From: Jatrophihabitans sp964244045
GTDB lineage: Bacteria > Actinomycetota > Actinomycetes > Mycobacteriales > Jatrophihabitantaceae
NCBI RefSeq assembly: GCF_964244045.1
Contig: NZ_CAXTHK010000023.1
Location: 1-64,000 of the forward strand
Direction: 5' to 3'
DNA: 64,000 bases
Shown here: one piece after another, positions 8,816 to 16,408 of the stretch
Position numbering within the stretch: the stretch's first letter is position 1
Layout: each line of letters begins with the position of its first letter
The notes under the pieces: model-generated
Database searches by the model: none
Told to the model about the DNA's origin: nothing
What the model saw: only the letters and a program-made list of their open reading frames with translations
Program-made: the position numbers and the translations under genes

Positions 8816-10819
8816 CTAATCGACGAGTTCAGCAACCCCCGACTCGATCGCGCGAATCATCGAAGCCGACCCAGACCCGTCAGCGTAGCGAACTAAAGCG
8901 CCAGATGCGGCGTCCGTGATGAAGCCCGTAGCCGCGTGTGCTGCCCGGCGAGTAGCCAAGACAATCAAGTCCGCGTTGCGAGAGTGCTGACGGAGTGCAG
9001 CGTTGCCGACTTTGTCAGACGAGATGTGCACGCGCATGGAAGGCCATTGCAATCCGGCAGTCTTCTCGGCGCGTGCAAGACAGCCCTCGTCGAGGCTGTA
9101 CAGCAACACCTGACCAGAGAAGACTTTGTTGCTCGTTCCGCTTTCGCTCCCTTCGCTTACGTCGGGTTCATCCCATGCGAGAGCGAGATTGACATCGCTC
9201 GCTACGAGTGATGCCAGGCGTCTGAGGGCCGGCGAGAGCCTGTGCCGTAGATGGTGGAGCGGGAACAGCAGGGCAGCGACAAAAGCGGTCCGCGCGTCGT
9301 GGTCGCTGTGAGGGCCGGAGGCGACGACGTCGGCAATGTCAAGGACACGGGCGGCGGTGCTGGCCGCAACCCATTGTGGGGCGTAGGAGCGCAGATCTTC
9401 AAGCGTTCCTCGGTACAGCGCGACTGGTGGCGCCGCACGCAGAACGATCTCCAGTAGGGCACAGATCGCGCCGAGGTCGTTGGGGCCGAAGCGTTCGGCG
9501 ATCAGGTAGTGACTCAGTAGCGCTGCGGCCGTCTTCATTGCCGGGCGGTTGAAGTCGTCAGCATCGAGGAACGTGGCGACGCTCGAAAGGAGTGTGTCTA
9601 TAGCCATCTGTGGCAGAGCGTCGATTGCGTCGGCAAACTCGGTGTCCACGGTCCACACCGGAGCCCACTCCTGTGCTTGATCGAGAGTGATCTCGCTCGC
9701 ATGGGGCGTGTTGAGTTGCTCGGTCCAGGTGAGCCAGGAGTCGGGTGAGGGTGGCTGCTCGACAGTGATGACGCCGGCTTCTGCATCGGTGTCGCTGGGC
9801 TCGACATCGGCCGTGACGTCGGATTCCGACTCCACCGTTGCCGATTGCTCGTCGGACAGCGGGGCGGCTACATGCTGGTGTCGTTCACTAAACACGTCCG
9901 GACTGATCGTGCCGGTTGCCGCGATCGCGGTGGCGAGGTCTGCATCACCGCGAGCAACAGCGGCGACTGCGCCGACAGCAAGCGCGTCAGGGTCGCTGGC
10001 GTTGGTGAGTCGAGCATCAACCAGCATGGCGACATCGGGCTGCGCTGCGCTCAGGGCCGCGACTGCGTTCGGTAGATCTGCGGCGCGCAACGGGAGGATG
10101 AGATTCGCTCGAGCCCAGGCCGCGAGGACGGCTTCGCGAACTAGTAGGGGTGGTTCCGAATAGACGATCGTCGGCAACGATCCGTGAGTGAGCAGAGCAC
10201 GGTCCTGTCCAAGCCGTGCGAGTCGTCGGATCTGAAGGTAGGCGAGGTTTTCGTGTGAGATGCCGCCAAACCCCTCGATTTCACGCAGGAGGTCTGCGGA
10301 CGTCTCGGCTGAACCGTTGGCAAGAGCGAGGTCAAATTCCCGCAGCATTCGGCCGATCGGGCGCGCCAAATTTGGTCGGCGTAGTGGCTGGTCACCGAGG
10401 CTTTCGACGAGGCGTCTGATTGCGGCGTAGGCCGGTCCCGCTGTCTGTGGGGTGGGCCTAAGGAGGTAAGTCGTGCCCGGACCGAACAGGTCCAGGATTG
10501 CCGCGTCGATGGGATCTTTGGCTTTGAGCGTGGCCACGCGTCCGTCGAAGGGGCACCAGTGATGGGCGACCGCCGCCTCCAACATCGGGCGCATTCGGCC
10601 GGCGTGCGCGGTGTCCCAGCAGATCACGTAGTACGCGGCCGCCGGCCCGGATGCCTCGCGTCGGGGCAGCACCAGGGGGCACTCGCCCCTCTTGGACAGT
10701 GCGTCGAGAAACGGGGCCAAGGTCTTGGCCGCTGGATGCTGCGGATCGGTGTTCGGCCAGGTCGTGTTCGGCGGCGCGAAGAACCGCGACAGGAACGATT
10801 CGGCGGGCGCGACGGTCAT
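8816..10819 (-). CDS. dpdD: DpdD, Dpd-system protein, 667 aa
   Basis: This is the last gene of the minus-strand dpd operon. I assign it to DpdD from its position behind the PLD gene and its size; I see no catalytic motif of a known enzyme. The start is taken at the ATG at 10819, which overlaps the dpdK stop (ATGA), although an in-frame GTG exists 18 bases upstream. The N-terminal 230 residues and the C-terminal 270 look globular. They are joined by an acidic low-complexity linker (about residues 325-355, rich in Glu, Asp and Val). In Salmonella Montevideo dpdD contributes to the restriction-like phenotype of the cluster rather than to base synthesis. The precise biochemical role is unknown. 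Confidence 0.7.
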   Translation of the reverse strand: MTVAPAESFLSRFFAPPNTTWPNTDPQHPAAKTLAPFLDALSKRGECPLVLPRREASGPAAAYYVICWDTAHAGRMRPMLEAAVAHHWCPFDGRVATLKAKDPIDAAILDLFGPGTTYLLRPTPQTAGPAYAAIRRLVESLGDQPLRRPNLARPIGRMLREFDLALANGSAETSADLLREIEGFGGISHENLAYLQIRRLARLGQDRALLTHGSLPTIVYSEPPLLVREAVLAAWARANLILPLRAADLPNAVAALSAAQPDVAMLVDARLTNASDPDALAVGAVAAVARGDADLATAIAATGTISPDVFSERHQHVAAPLSDEQSATVESESDVTADVEPSDTDAEAGVITVEQPPSPDSWLTWTEQLNTPHASEITLDQAQEWAPVWTVDTEFADAIDALPQMAIDTLLSSVATFLDADDFNRPAMKTAAALLSHYLIAERFGPNDLGAICALLEIVLRAAPPVALYRGTLEDLRSYAPQWVAASTAARVLDIADVVASGPHSDHDARTAFVAALLFPLHHLRHRLSPALRRLASLVASDVNLALAWDEPDVSEGSESGTSNKVFSGQVLLYSLDEGCLARAEKTAGLQWPSMRVHISSDKVGNAALRQHSRNADLIVLATRRAAHAATGFITDAASGALVRYADGSGSASMIRAIESGVAELVD

Positions 10820-11337
10820 GAGTGTGCGCCGATCCACCGTGTCCGGACCTCGAGCCTTTGACGCGCCGCGTTAGCCGGATCGACCTCGAAGTCGAGGGCT
10901 TCTTCGTTGAGTTGCGTGCCGTTCCAGGTGAAGTTCATCGATCCCTTCAGGACCCAGGTCCAGCCGATCATGATCTTCTCGTGTAACTCGCTGCTGGAGT
11001 ACACGTGGAGACGATCGCTGGCGCAGGAGCGGCGCAAACGGTCGACGAAGGACAGGTTGTGCGGGTCCTGACGAACGGCAACATAAAGGTGGGTCCCGTG
11101 CTGGGTCAGCAGCGCGAAGACTTCGCTCAGGCTGAGGGTGGATCGCGAGTCGGGTCCTAAGACAGCGTCGAATTGACGGATGGAGTTGTCGATAACGGGG
11201 ATGTCGGTCACCCATCCGGTGACGAGCCAAAACTCCGGACTAGGTGCACAGAGCTCCGACAACAAAGCGGCGGTGAGCACGTCGCCGATGGCCAGACCGT
11301 TGCGCGGACGAGTCCGCACGGTGCGCGTGCCGGTCAC
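10816..11337 (-). CDS. dpdK: DpdK, phospholipase D-like putative nuclease, 173 aa
   Basis: The start is GTG at 11337, overlapping the dpdJ stop (GTGA). The C-terminal half has a single PLD motif: HEK, then GSMN eight residues after the usual Asp position, then NEEALDF. The HxKx4D aspartate appears to be Trp, so the catalytic motif is non-canonical, although the His, Lys, Asn and Glu are kept. A single HKD half-motif implies dimerisation, as in small PLD nucleases. DpdK of Salmonella is among the genes needed for the restriction-like activity, so it is the best candidate for the DNA-cutting subunit. The longer open frame upstream is antisense-type sequence inside dpdJ and is not counted. Confidence 0.8.
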   Translation of the reverse strand: MTGTRTVRTRPRNGLAIGDVLTAALLSELCAPSPEFWLVTGWVTDIPVIDNSIRQFDAVLGPDSRSTLSLSEVFALLTQHGTHLYVAVRQDPHNLSFVDRLRRSCASDRLHVYSSSELHEKIMIGWTWVLKGSMNFTWNGTQLNEEALDFEVDPANAARQRLEVRTRWIGAHS

Positions 11338-14300
11338 TGTACTTCCTCGGCCAACGACAGGCTTGCTTGCAGCGTGCCGTGCCGTTGCTGGATGCCAGTG
11401 ACGCGGCCGTAGACCCGTAGGCCGTTGCGTTCGGCGGCTGTGACTGTGGCTTGTCGGACACTCTCGGACAGTGCTGCCCGCTGGGAGTAGGGCGCGGTGA
11501 GGACGACTCGTCCGTTGTTCTCGATGGCTTTGACATAGTCCTCGAGCCAGTGAGGTTGCGTCACGTCGATCGTCGTTGTGCGGCCGACGATGACGCTCTC
11601 GAGGGTTAGGCGCTCGATCACAAGGTTGTCGCGATAGGGGTGCCAGTGTTCGAGTCGCTGCACGCGGGCCTGCGGTCCTCGCAGCCAGAGCAGAGAGAAC
11701 GCGGCGTCGGATGTCAGTGGCGCAAGGGGAAAGCCAAGGTCTCCTTGCGCGGCGTGGAAGACGAGGGTGCGTGCGTCGATCTCGACGCCGAGTCGGGCTT
11801 CCTGCTGGGTCCATGCCGTGGCGAGATCGGCGACGAGGCGGTCAATCGTGGGGGTCGATCCCGGACGCAAGAGTCGGGCGGCGAATGTTGAGACCAGCAG
11901 GTGCCCGGGGGGACCCTCGGACTCGGTCCAGGTGTTCAGCAGGCTGTCGAGGGCGCTGTCCATCTGGGTGATCCCGCTGGCGTTGCGGAAGGTAGCGACG
12001 GATCGGGTGAGAGGGTGTGCCGGGTTGAGGAGGTCGGCAAGGACATCCTGCATAGCCTGGTCGACGTCTTCGGCCTCCGTGGATGCGCAGGCGCGAGCGA
12101 CAGCGTCCCAAAATTTGCGTGGATCTTCGGTGTAGTCGCGGTGCAGGGATTCGATGAGACCGAGCCCACCGATGGCCGTTTCGGAGACGATGATCGTGTA
12201 ACTGCCGGTTGAGGAGTCGCGTTGAATATCGACAGCAAGGTCGGCTTCTTGGGCGTCGGGGAGAGTCTCCTCGGTGGCAGTAAGGATGGCGTTGGCCAAC
12301 GTGTCGAGGAACACGCGCTCCAGTAGGTCGCTGGTGCGACTATGCAGGTCCGGGGTGATCAAGAGGTTGCCGTGTTCCTCGAGGACTGTGTGAACATTTG
12401 GGTCCGTGGACAGCGCCGCTAGATCGGTGAGGGTGCGCGCTTGGCCCACAACGCCGTTGGGATCAGCGCGGTATGCGATCGCAAGGAACTGCGCTAAATC
12501 GTCGCTCCAACGTCCATTTGTCAGGCTGGCGGGTATTGCACCGAGGTCTTCTCCGCCGAGCCCTCGAGCAATGAAAGCGTTCAGGTAGATTTCGGCGAGC
12601 CACTGTCGCTGGAAGACGTTGGCGATGTCGTCGAGGCGGGGGTCCTCCAGGACACGCCGCCGAAAAGCCAGGTTTCGCCACTGGGCGGACGCCGCGAACG
12701 TGCTTAGCAGGCTGCTGTCCGCAACGGCGAATCGTCCGGTGAGAATCATGGCGTCGACGTCGAGTTCAAAGCCCATTGCCGCAGCTTGTCCATTGTGCGC
12801 GTAGCGGACGTGAACTGGGGCGCGGGTGCCGTTCTGCAGGAGCAGTTCGCCATCGGACCCGATAGTCATTCGGCGGACGGCGAGTGGGCCACCGGCGACA
12901 TGGAGGGCGAAGGCGCAGGTATCAATCAGGTCGGCCCACGCCGAGGGCGTCGGCACGTCAGCGTGACGCAGGGAAGCCTGGTCGTAAGCGAAGGTCGACC
13001 TCCACATCGGCATCGCGTTGGATGTATCCCCGATGGTCGCTGGGGGGCTGGCCAGTCGCAGCGCAAGGGGTCGAACCACCTCGTAGCTCAGCCCGTCGAT
13101 GGTAGTCCACGTTCCCAGTCCGTGGCCGCGGGCGACAATGTCCTGCAGTTCAAGGTTCTGTCCCGGTGGCGGAACGGGCAGCCAGGTGCGGGCTTGAGCG
13201 TTGGCGTAGCCGAACCGGCGACTGACTCTACCGGGGACAGCGTCACGCAGCGCCTGGGCGATCGGCATTGTTGCGTGTTGGTCGGCAAATCCTGCGGGCA
13301 GGTCGAATTGCACGTCGGGAGTGTTGAGCGACGCAAACAGAGAAGTGGTCATGAACTCCGGTAAGGGTGCTCTTTCTTGGGCGCCCGGATCGGCGTCGCC
13401 AGGCAGAGTTCGCCAGCCTGCTTCCAGTCGGCGCAGCGCGGTGGGCACGACCGACAGCAGCAAGGATCGGGGTTCTTCCCACAACGCTGCTTGAACCTCG
13501 TCCGTGCTCACCGTCAAACTGCGGCGCAGGTACTCGCCCAGGTCCTGTTGACGTTCGGCGTTGGCCAGTAGTTCGCGCAGAAGTGTGAGAACTTGGGCCG
13601 TCTTCGGATCGGACCACCCGGGTCGTGGCGGAGTCAGAATCGACCGCACGTCCGCGGTGGTCTTGCGTGTCAGCCAGTCAAGCAGCGCGTGAGTGGCCTG
13701 CATCTTGATGACGTAACGGTTGTTGATCGGTAGCAATCGGGCATCGATTTCAGGATCCAGCAGCTTTTCGTAGGTTTGGTAGGCAATTCGGTCGCGACCA
13801 TAGTCGGACAGGACGACGGCCGTGATGGGCCGCATCTCCAGCCGACGGCCGGCGCGGCCTCGGCGTTGCAGGAAGGAGGCGAGGTCGCGGGGGGCTTTGT
13901 GTTGGATGACCGCGCCCACGCGGGGGTCATTGAATCCGACCTCGAGCGAGGAGGTAGCGGTGATGATGTCGGCGTTGGAGTCGGTCCCAACGTCTTGGGA
14001 TGACGTTCTGGCCACACGTAGGGCGCGGTCCATGCGTTGCAGGTGTGCGGGCAGATCCCAGGATTGGCCGTCGAGGTATCGATCTGCGGCTTGGGGGTCT
14101 TGCGGGCTGCGTAGGTTGGCGAGGATGGCGCCACCTGCTCGGCCGTTGAACAGGATGCCTTCGGCGTCGCGCAGGTTGTCATATAAGCGGTTGATGACGT
14201 CCAGATTGTCGGTGAAGGCGAAGGTAACCGAACCATAGGTGCCGGGGGTTATATCCAAGGTGCGACCCAGCAGCATCGCCGTCTGAATGGTGGTGGAGAG

Positions 14301-15725
14301 CAGAGAGGCGCCGGAAATCGGGTCGCCGCGCAGGACAATGCCGTATTCGCGACTGGTGGGCAGCATGTCGTCGGCGGCGGGCCCGATGACTTCGACGTTG
14401 CTGCGCTCAGTGCCGGTCAGAGTGGCGAAGAACTCGCCGGCATCGCGCAGCGTTGCTGATAGGCCGACCATTACCGGGGCCGCCGCGCCCCATTGACGGT
14501 TCGCATGGCGCCAGCGCCGCAACATCAGGCCCACTTGGGCGCCGTGCGCTCCGGAGTAGGTGTGCACTTCGTCCAGGAGCACCAGTCGGGTGCCGTTAGC
14601 TCCCCTCCACCCCAACAGTCGCCCCAAACCAGCGGTGGTGGACTGCTGGCTCAGCATCTCGGTGGAACTGAACAGGATGTCGGGCGGGTGGGCGATCATC
14701 GATTCGCGCGTCAATGCCACCGTGCCTGGGCCGGTCGTGTAGTCCCCGGTCGAACAAACAAGTCGCTCAACCTTGCCCGTACGGTCCGCGTCCGACCAGA
14801 TGAGAGAGCCTCGGCAGCCTTCGACAGGACAGTCGAAGTAAGGACAGATCCTGCCTTGCCCGTGCCGCTTCCACCTACTCCAAGAATTTCCGACACGCAC
14901 CTCCGAATTCCATGGCGTGTCTCCGTAGAGCAACGCTATGCGCGCCGATCTCGAGCCAGGCCCGTTGAGCGGCCCGAGTTGGTCAACGGTCCGCAGCGCT
15001 TCGCGTGCTTGGTCACGCAGTAATTCGTTGCGGGGGTAAAGCGCCAAGGTGTGTGGGCCGGTTCGGGCCTTATCAGCGTTGGCCGCAATGTCCAGTAGAG
15101 CCGGCAGGTAAAACGCAAGGGTTTTGCCTGAGCCCGTCCCGGCAGTGATGATGCGGGCCGACATCGCTGGTCCCGCGATGGCGGCCAGGATCGACGAGGC
15201 GGCGTCTAGTTGGAACTTGGCCAGCATCGATCCGTCGACGAGGCGGGTCAGTACGTCGGCGTGCAAAGCACTCCAGTCGGGTGTGCCCGCAAGGTTGCTG
15301 GCCGCCTCGGCCGCGGCGATCGAGCGGCGTGGATACCGCCGGGGCGCCACGCGGAGTCGATAGTCGGCGACGAGGGCGCTGGAGTTGCGCCACCACCCCG
15401 CCGCTGTGCGGTCGTTAGGAGGCCACAGTTGGCGCAGCGTGCGGAGCAGTCGCAGCGTCTCGCCGAGCCTGGTGCGGTAGCGCGGGGTGGGGTCTGGCAA
15501 CTTATGTAGCAGTCCGGTGTCGAGGAGGTGCTGCAGGTACTCGTCGCCGCTGGGCAGGGCTGCTGTGGTCCGACCTGCGTCCACGAGGCGCTGGTCGTCG
15601 ACCGCTCGTTCGACATCGGCGTGGCTGAGGAATCCGTCGACGACGCCCCACGACAGCAGTGGCAGTTCGAGGTCTTCCAGCCTGCTGAGTAGGTCGGCGA
15701 TGCTGGCCCACGGATCTGGGCTCAC
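11334..15725 (-). CDS. dpdJ: DpdJ, large DEAD/DEAH-box helicase, 1463 aa
   Basis: This is a very large SF2 helicase. Walker A (AGTGSGKT) is near residue 197 and the DEVH box near 382. Motif VI (QRRGRAGR), preceded by SLEVGFNDPRVGAVIQ, marks the second RecA lobe. A cysteine cluster (CPYFDCPVEGC and a downstream Cys, about residues 292-325) between motifs Ia and II looks like a zinc site. The C-terminal half (beyond about 700) resembles the long helical accessory regions of MrfA/DrmA-like helicases. The GTG start at 15725 overlaps the dpdI stop (GTGA). Its role is probably ATP-driven translocation on DNA during restriction, as in DISARM-like systems; in Salmonella its contribution is only possible, not firm. 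Confidence 0.85.
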   Translation of the reverse strand: MSPDPWASIADLLSRLEDLELPLLSWGVVDGFLSHADVERAVDDQRLVDAGRTTAALPSGDEYLQHLLDTGLLHKLPDPTPRYRTRLGETLRLLRTLRQLWPPNDRTAAGWWRNSSALVADYRLRVAPRRYPRRSIAAAEAASNLAGTPDWSALHADVLTRLVDGSMLAKFQLDAASSILAAIAGPAMSARIITAGTGSGKTLAFYLPALLDIAANADKARTGPHTLALYPRNELLRDQAREALRTVDQLGPLNGPGSRSARIALLYGDTPWNSEVRVGNSWSRWKRHGQGRICPYFDCPVEGCRGSLIWSDADRTGKVERLVCSTGDYTTGPGTVALTRESMIAHPPDILFSSTEMLSQQSTTAGLGRLLGWRGANGTRLVLLDEVHTYSGAHGAQVGLMLRRWRHANRQWGAAAPVMVGLSATLRDAGEFFATLTGTERSNVEVIGPAADDMLPTSREYGIVLRGDPISGASLLSTTIQTAMLLGRTLDITPGTYGSVTFAFTDNLDVINRLYDNLRDAEGILFNGRAGGAILANLRSPQDPQAADRYLDGQSWDLPAHLQRMDRALRVARTSSQDVGTDSNADIITATSSLEVGFNDPRVGAVIQHKAPRDLASFLQRRGRAGRRLEMRPITAVVLSDYGRDRIAYQTYEKLLDPEIDARLLPINNRYVIKMQATHALLDWLTRKTTADVRSILTPPRPGWSDPKTAQVLTLLRELLANAERQQDLGEYLRRSLTVSTDEVQAALWEEPRSLLLSVVPTALRRLEAGWRTLPGDADPGAQERAPLPEFMTTSLFASLNTPDVQFDLPAGFADQHATMPIAQALRDAVPGRVSRRFGYANAQARTWLPVPPPGQNLELQDIVARGHGLGTWTTIDGLSYEVVRPLALRLASPPATIGDTSNAMPMWRSTFAYDQASLRHADVPTPSAWADLIDTCAFALHVAGGPLAVRRMTIGSDGELLLQNGTRAPVHVRYAHNGQAAAMGFELDVDAMILTGRFAVADSSLLSTFAASAQWRNLAFRRRVLEDPRLDDIANVFQRQWLAEIYLNAFIARGLGGEDLGAIPASLTNGRWSDDLAQFLAIAYRADPNGVVGQARTLTDLAALSTDPNVHTVLEEHGNLLITPDLHSRTSDLLERVFLDTLANAILTATEETLPDAQEADLAVDIQRDSSTGSYTIIVSETAIGGLGLIESLHRDYTEDPRKFWDAVARACASTEAEDVDQAMQDVLADLLNPAHPLTRSVATFRNASGITQMDSALDSLLNTWTESEGPPGHLLVSTFAARLLRPGSTPTIDRLVADLATAWTQQEARLGVEIDARTLVFHAAQGDLGFPLAPLTSDAAFSLLWLRGPQARVQRLEHWHPYRDNLVIERLTLESVIVGRTTTIDVTQPHWLEDYVKAIENNGRVVLTAPYSQRAALSESVRQATVTAAERNGLRVYGRVTGIQQRHGTLQASLSLAEEVQ

Positions 15726-16408
15726 GAGATGACCACGTACAACTGGTCCTTAAGCGCCTCGTCGCTTCTGAGGGTTGTGAGTTCCTCGTCGCTGAGCTGG
15801 CTGAGCAGGATCCGGCGGGTCTCGAATCTGCTGAGCACGCCGTCGGATTCAGAGGCTCCGACGCCGGCCAGCAGTTCGGCGACGTTGGCCAGCGCAAGAC
15901 GGAAGGTTGTCACGTCGCCGCTGCTGACCTGCGACGCGCTGGCGGACCTCCTCATCGTGTCGAGCGTGTTTGTGGCTTGCTGGCGGTCGGAGGGGTTCAG
16001 CTTGGGCAGGGCAGCCAGTGGGAGATTGGCGATCTCGTCGCTGGCCCAGGACCTCCATGCCTGCTGGTTTGCAGCGGCAATGTCGGTGGCGGCTTTGCTC
16101 ACGTCCGCCTTGCGGGCGTTCAGGAATTGGTGCGTGGGCCGTCCGGTCGACTCGACATGGTCGCGTAATCGTTGGGCAGACGCGGTCAAATCTGGCAGAT
16201 CTGCCACGGGGGCGCCGGCCTCGCGCAGTTTGCGGTGAGCAGCTAGGACGTTGTCGAGCTTGGCGAGTTCAGCCTTGAGGTTGTTCAGAGCCGTCTCGGC
16301 TTGTCCTTGTTCCTGGGTTTCTTTCGCGTTCTCGCCCTTGGCTCGTGATAGCGCCGTCAGTCGCTTGGCTCGCATGAGCAGGCTTTGCACGTCCGTTGCC
16401 TCAATCAT
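15722..16408 (-). CDS. dpdI: DpdI, coiled-coil Dpd protein, 228 aa
   Basis: The start is taken at the ATG at 16408, inside the last 8 bases of dpdH; further upstream the frame is antisense-like. Residues about 22-65 form a charged heptad-rich coiled coil (ENAKETQEQ onwards). A second helical region follows, and the C-terminus may be a small beta-containing domain ending in LYVVIS. No enzyme motif is visible. The assignment to DpdI rests on size, on the position between the DpdH ATPase and the DpdJ helicase, and on the coiled-coil nature. DpdI was one of the proteins tied to restriction in Salmonella, and it is likely a structural or adaptor subunit. Confidence 0.7.
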   Translation of the reverse strand: MIEATDVQSLLMRAKRLTALSRAKGENAKETQEQGQAETALNNLKAELAKLDNVLAAHRKLREAGAPVADLPDLTASAQRLRDHVESTGRPTHQFLNARKADVSKAATDIAAANQQAWRSWASDEIANLPLAALPKLNPSDRQQATNTLDTMRRSASASQVSSGDVTTFRLALANVAELLAGVGASESDGVLSRFETRRILLSQLSDEELTTLRSDEALKDQLYVVIS

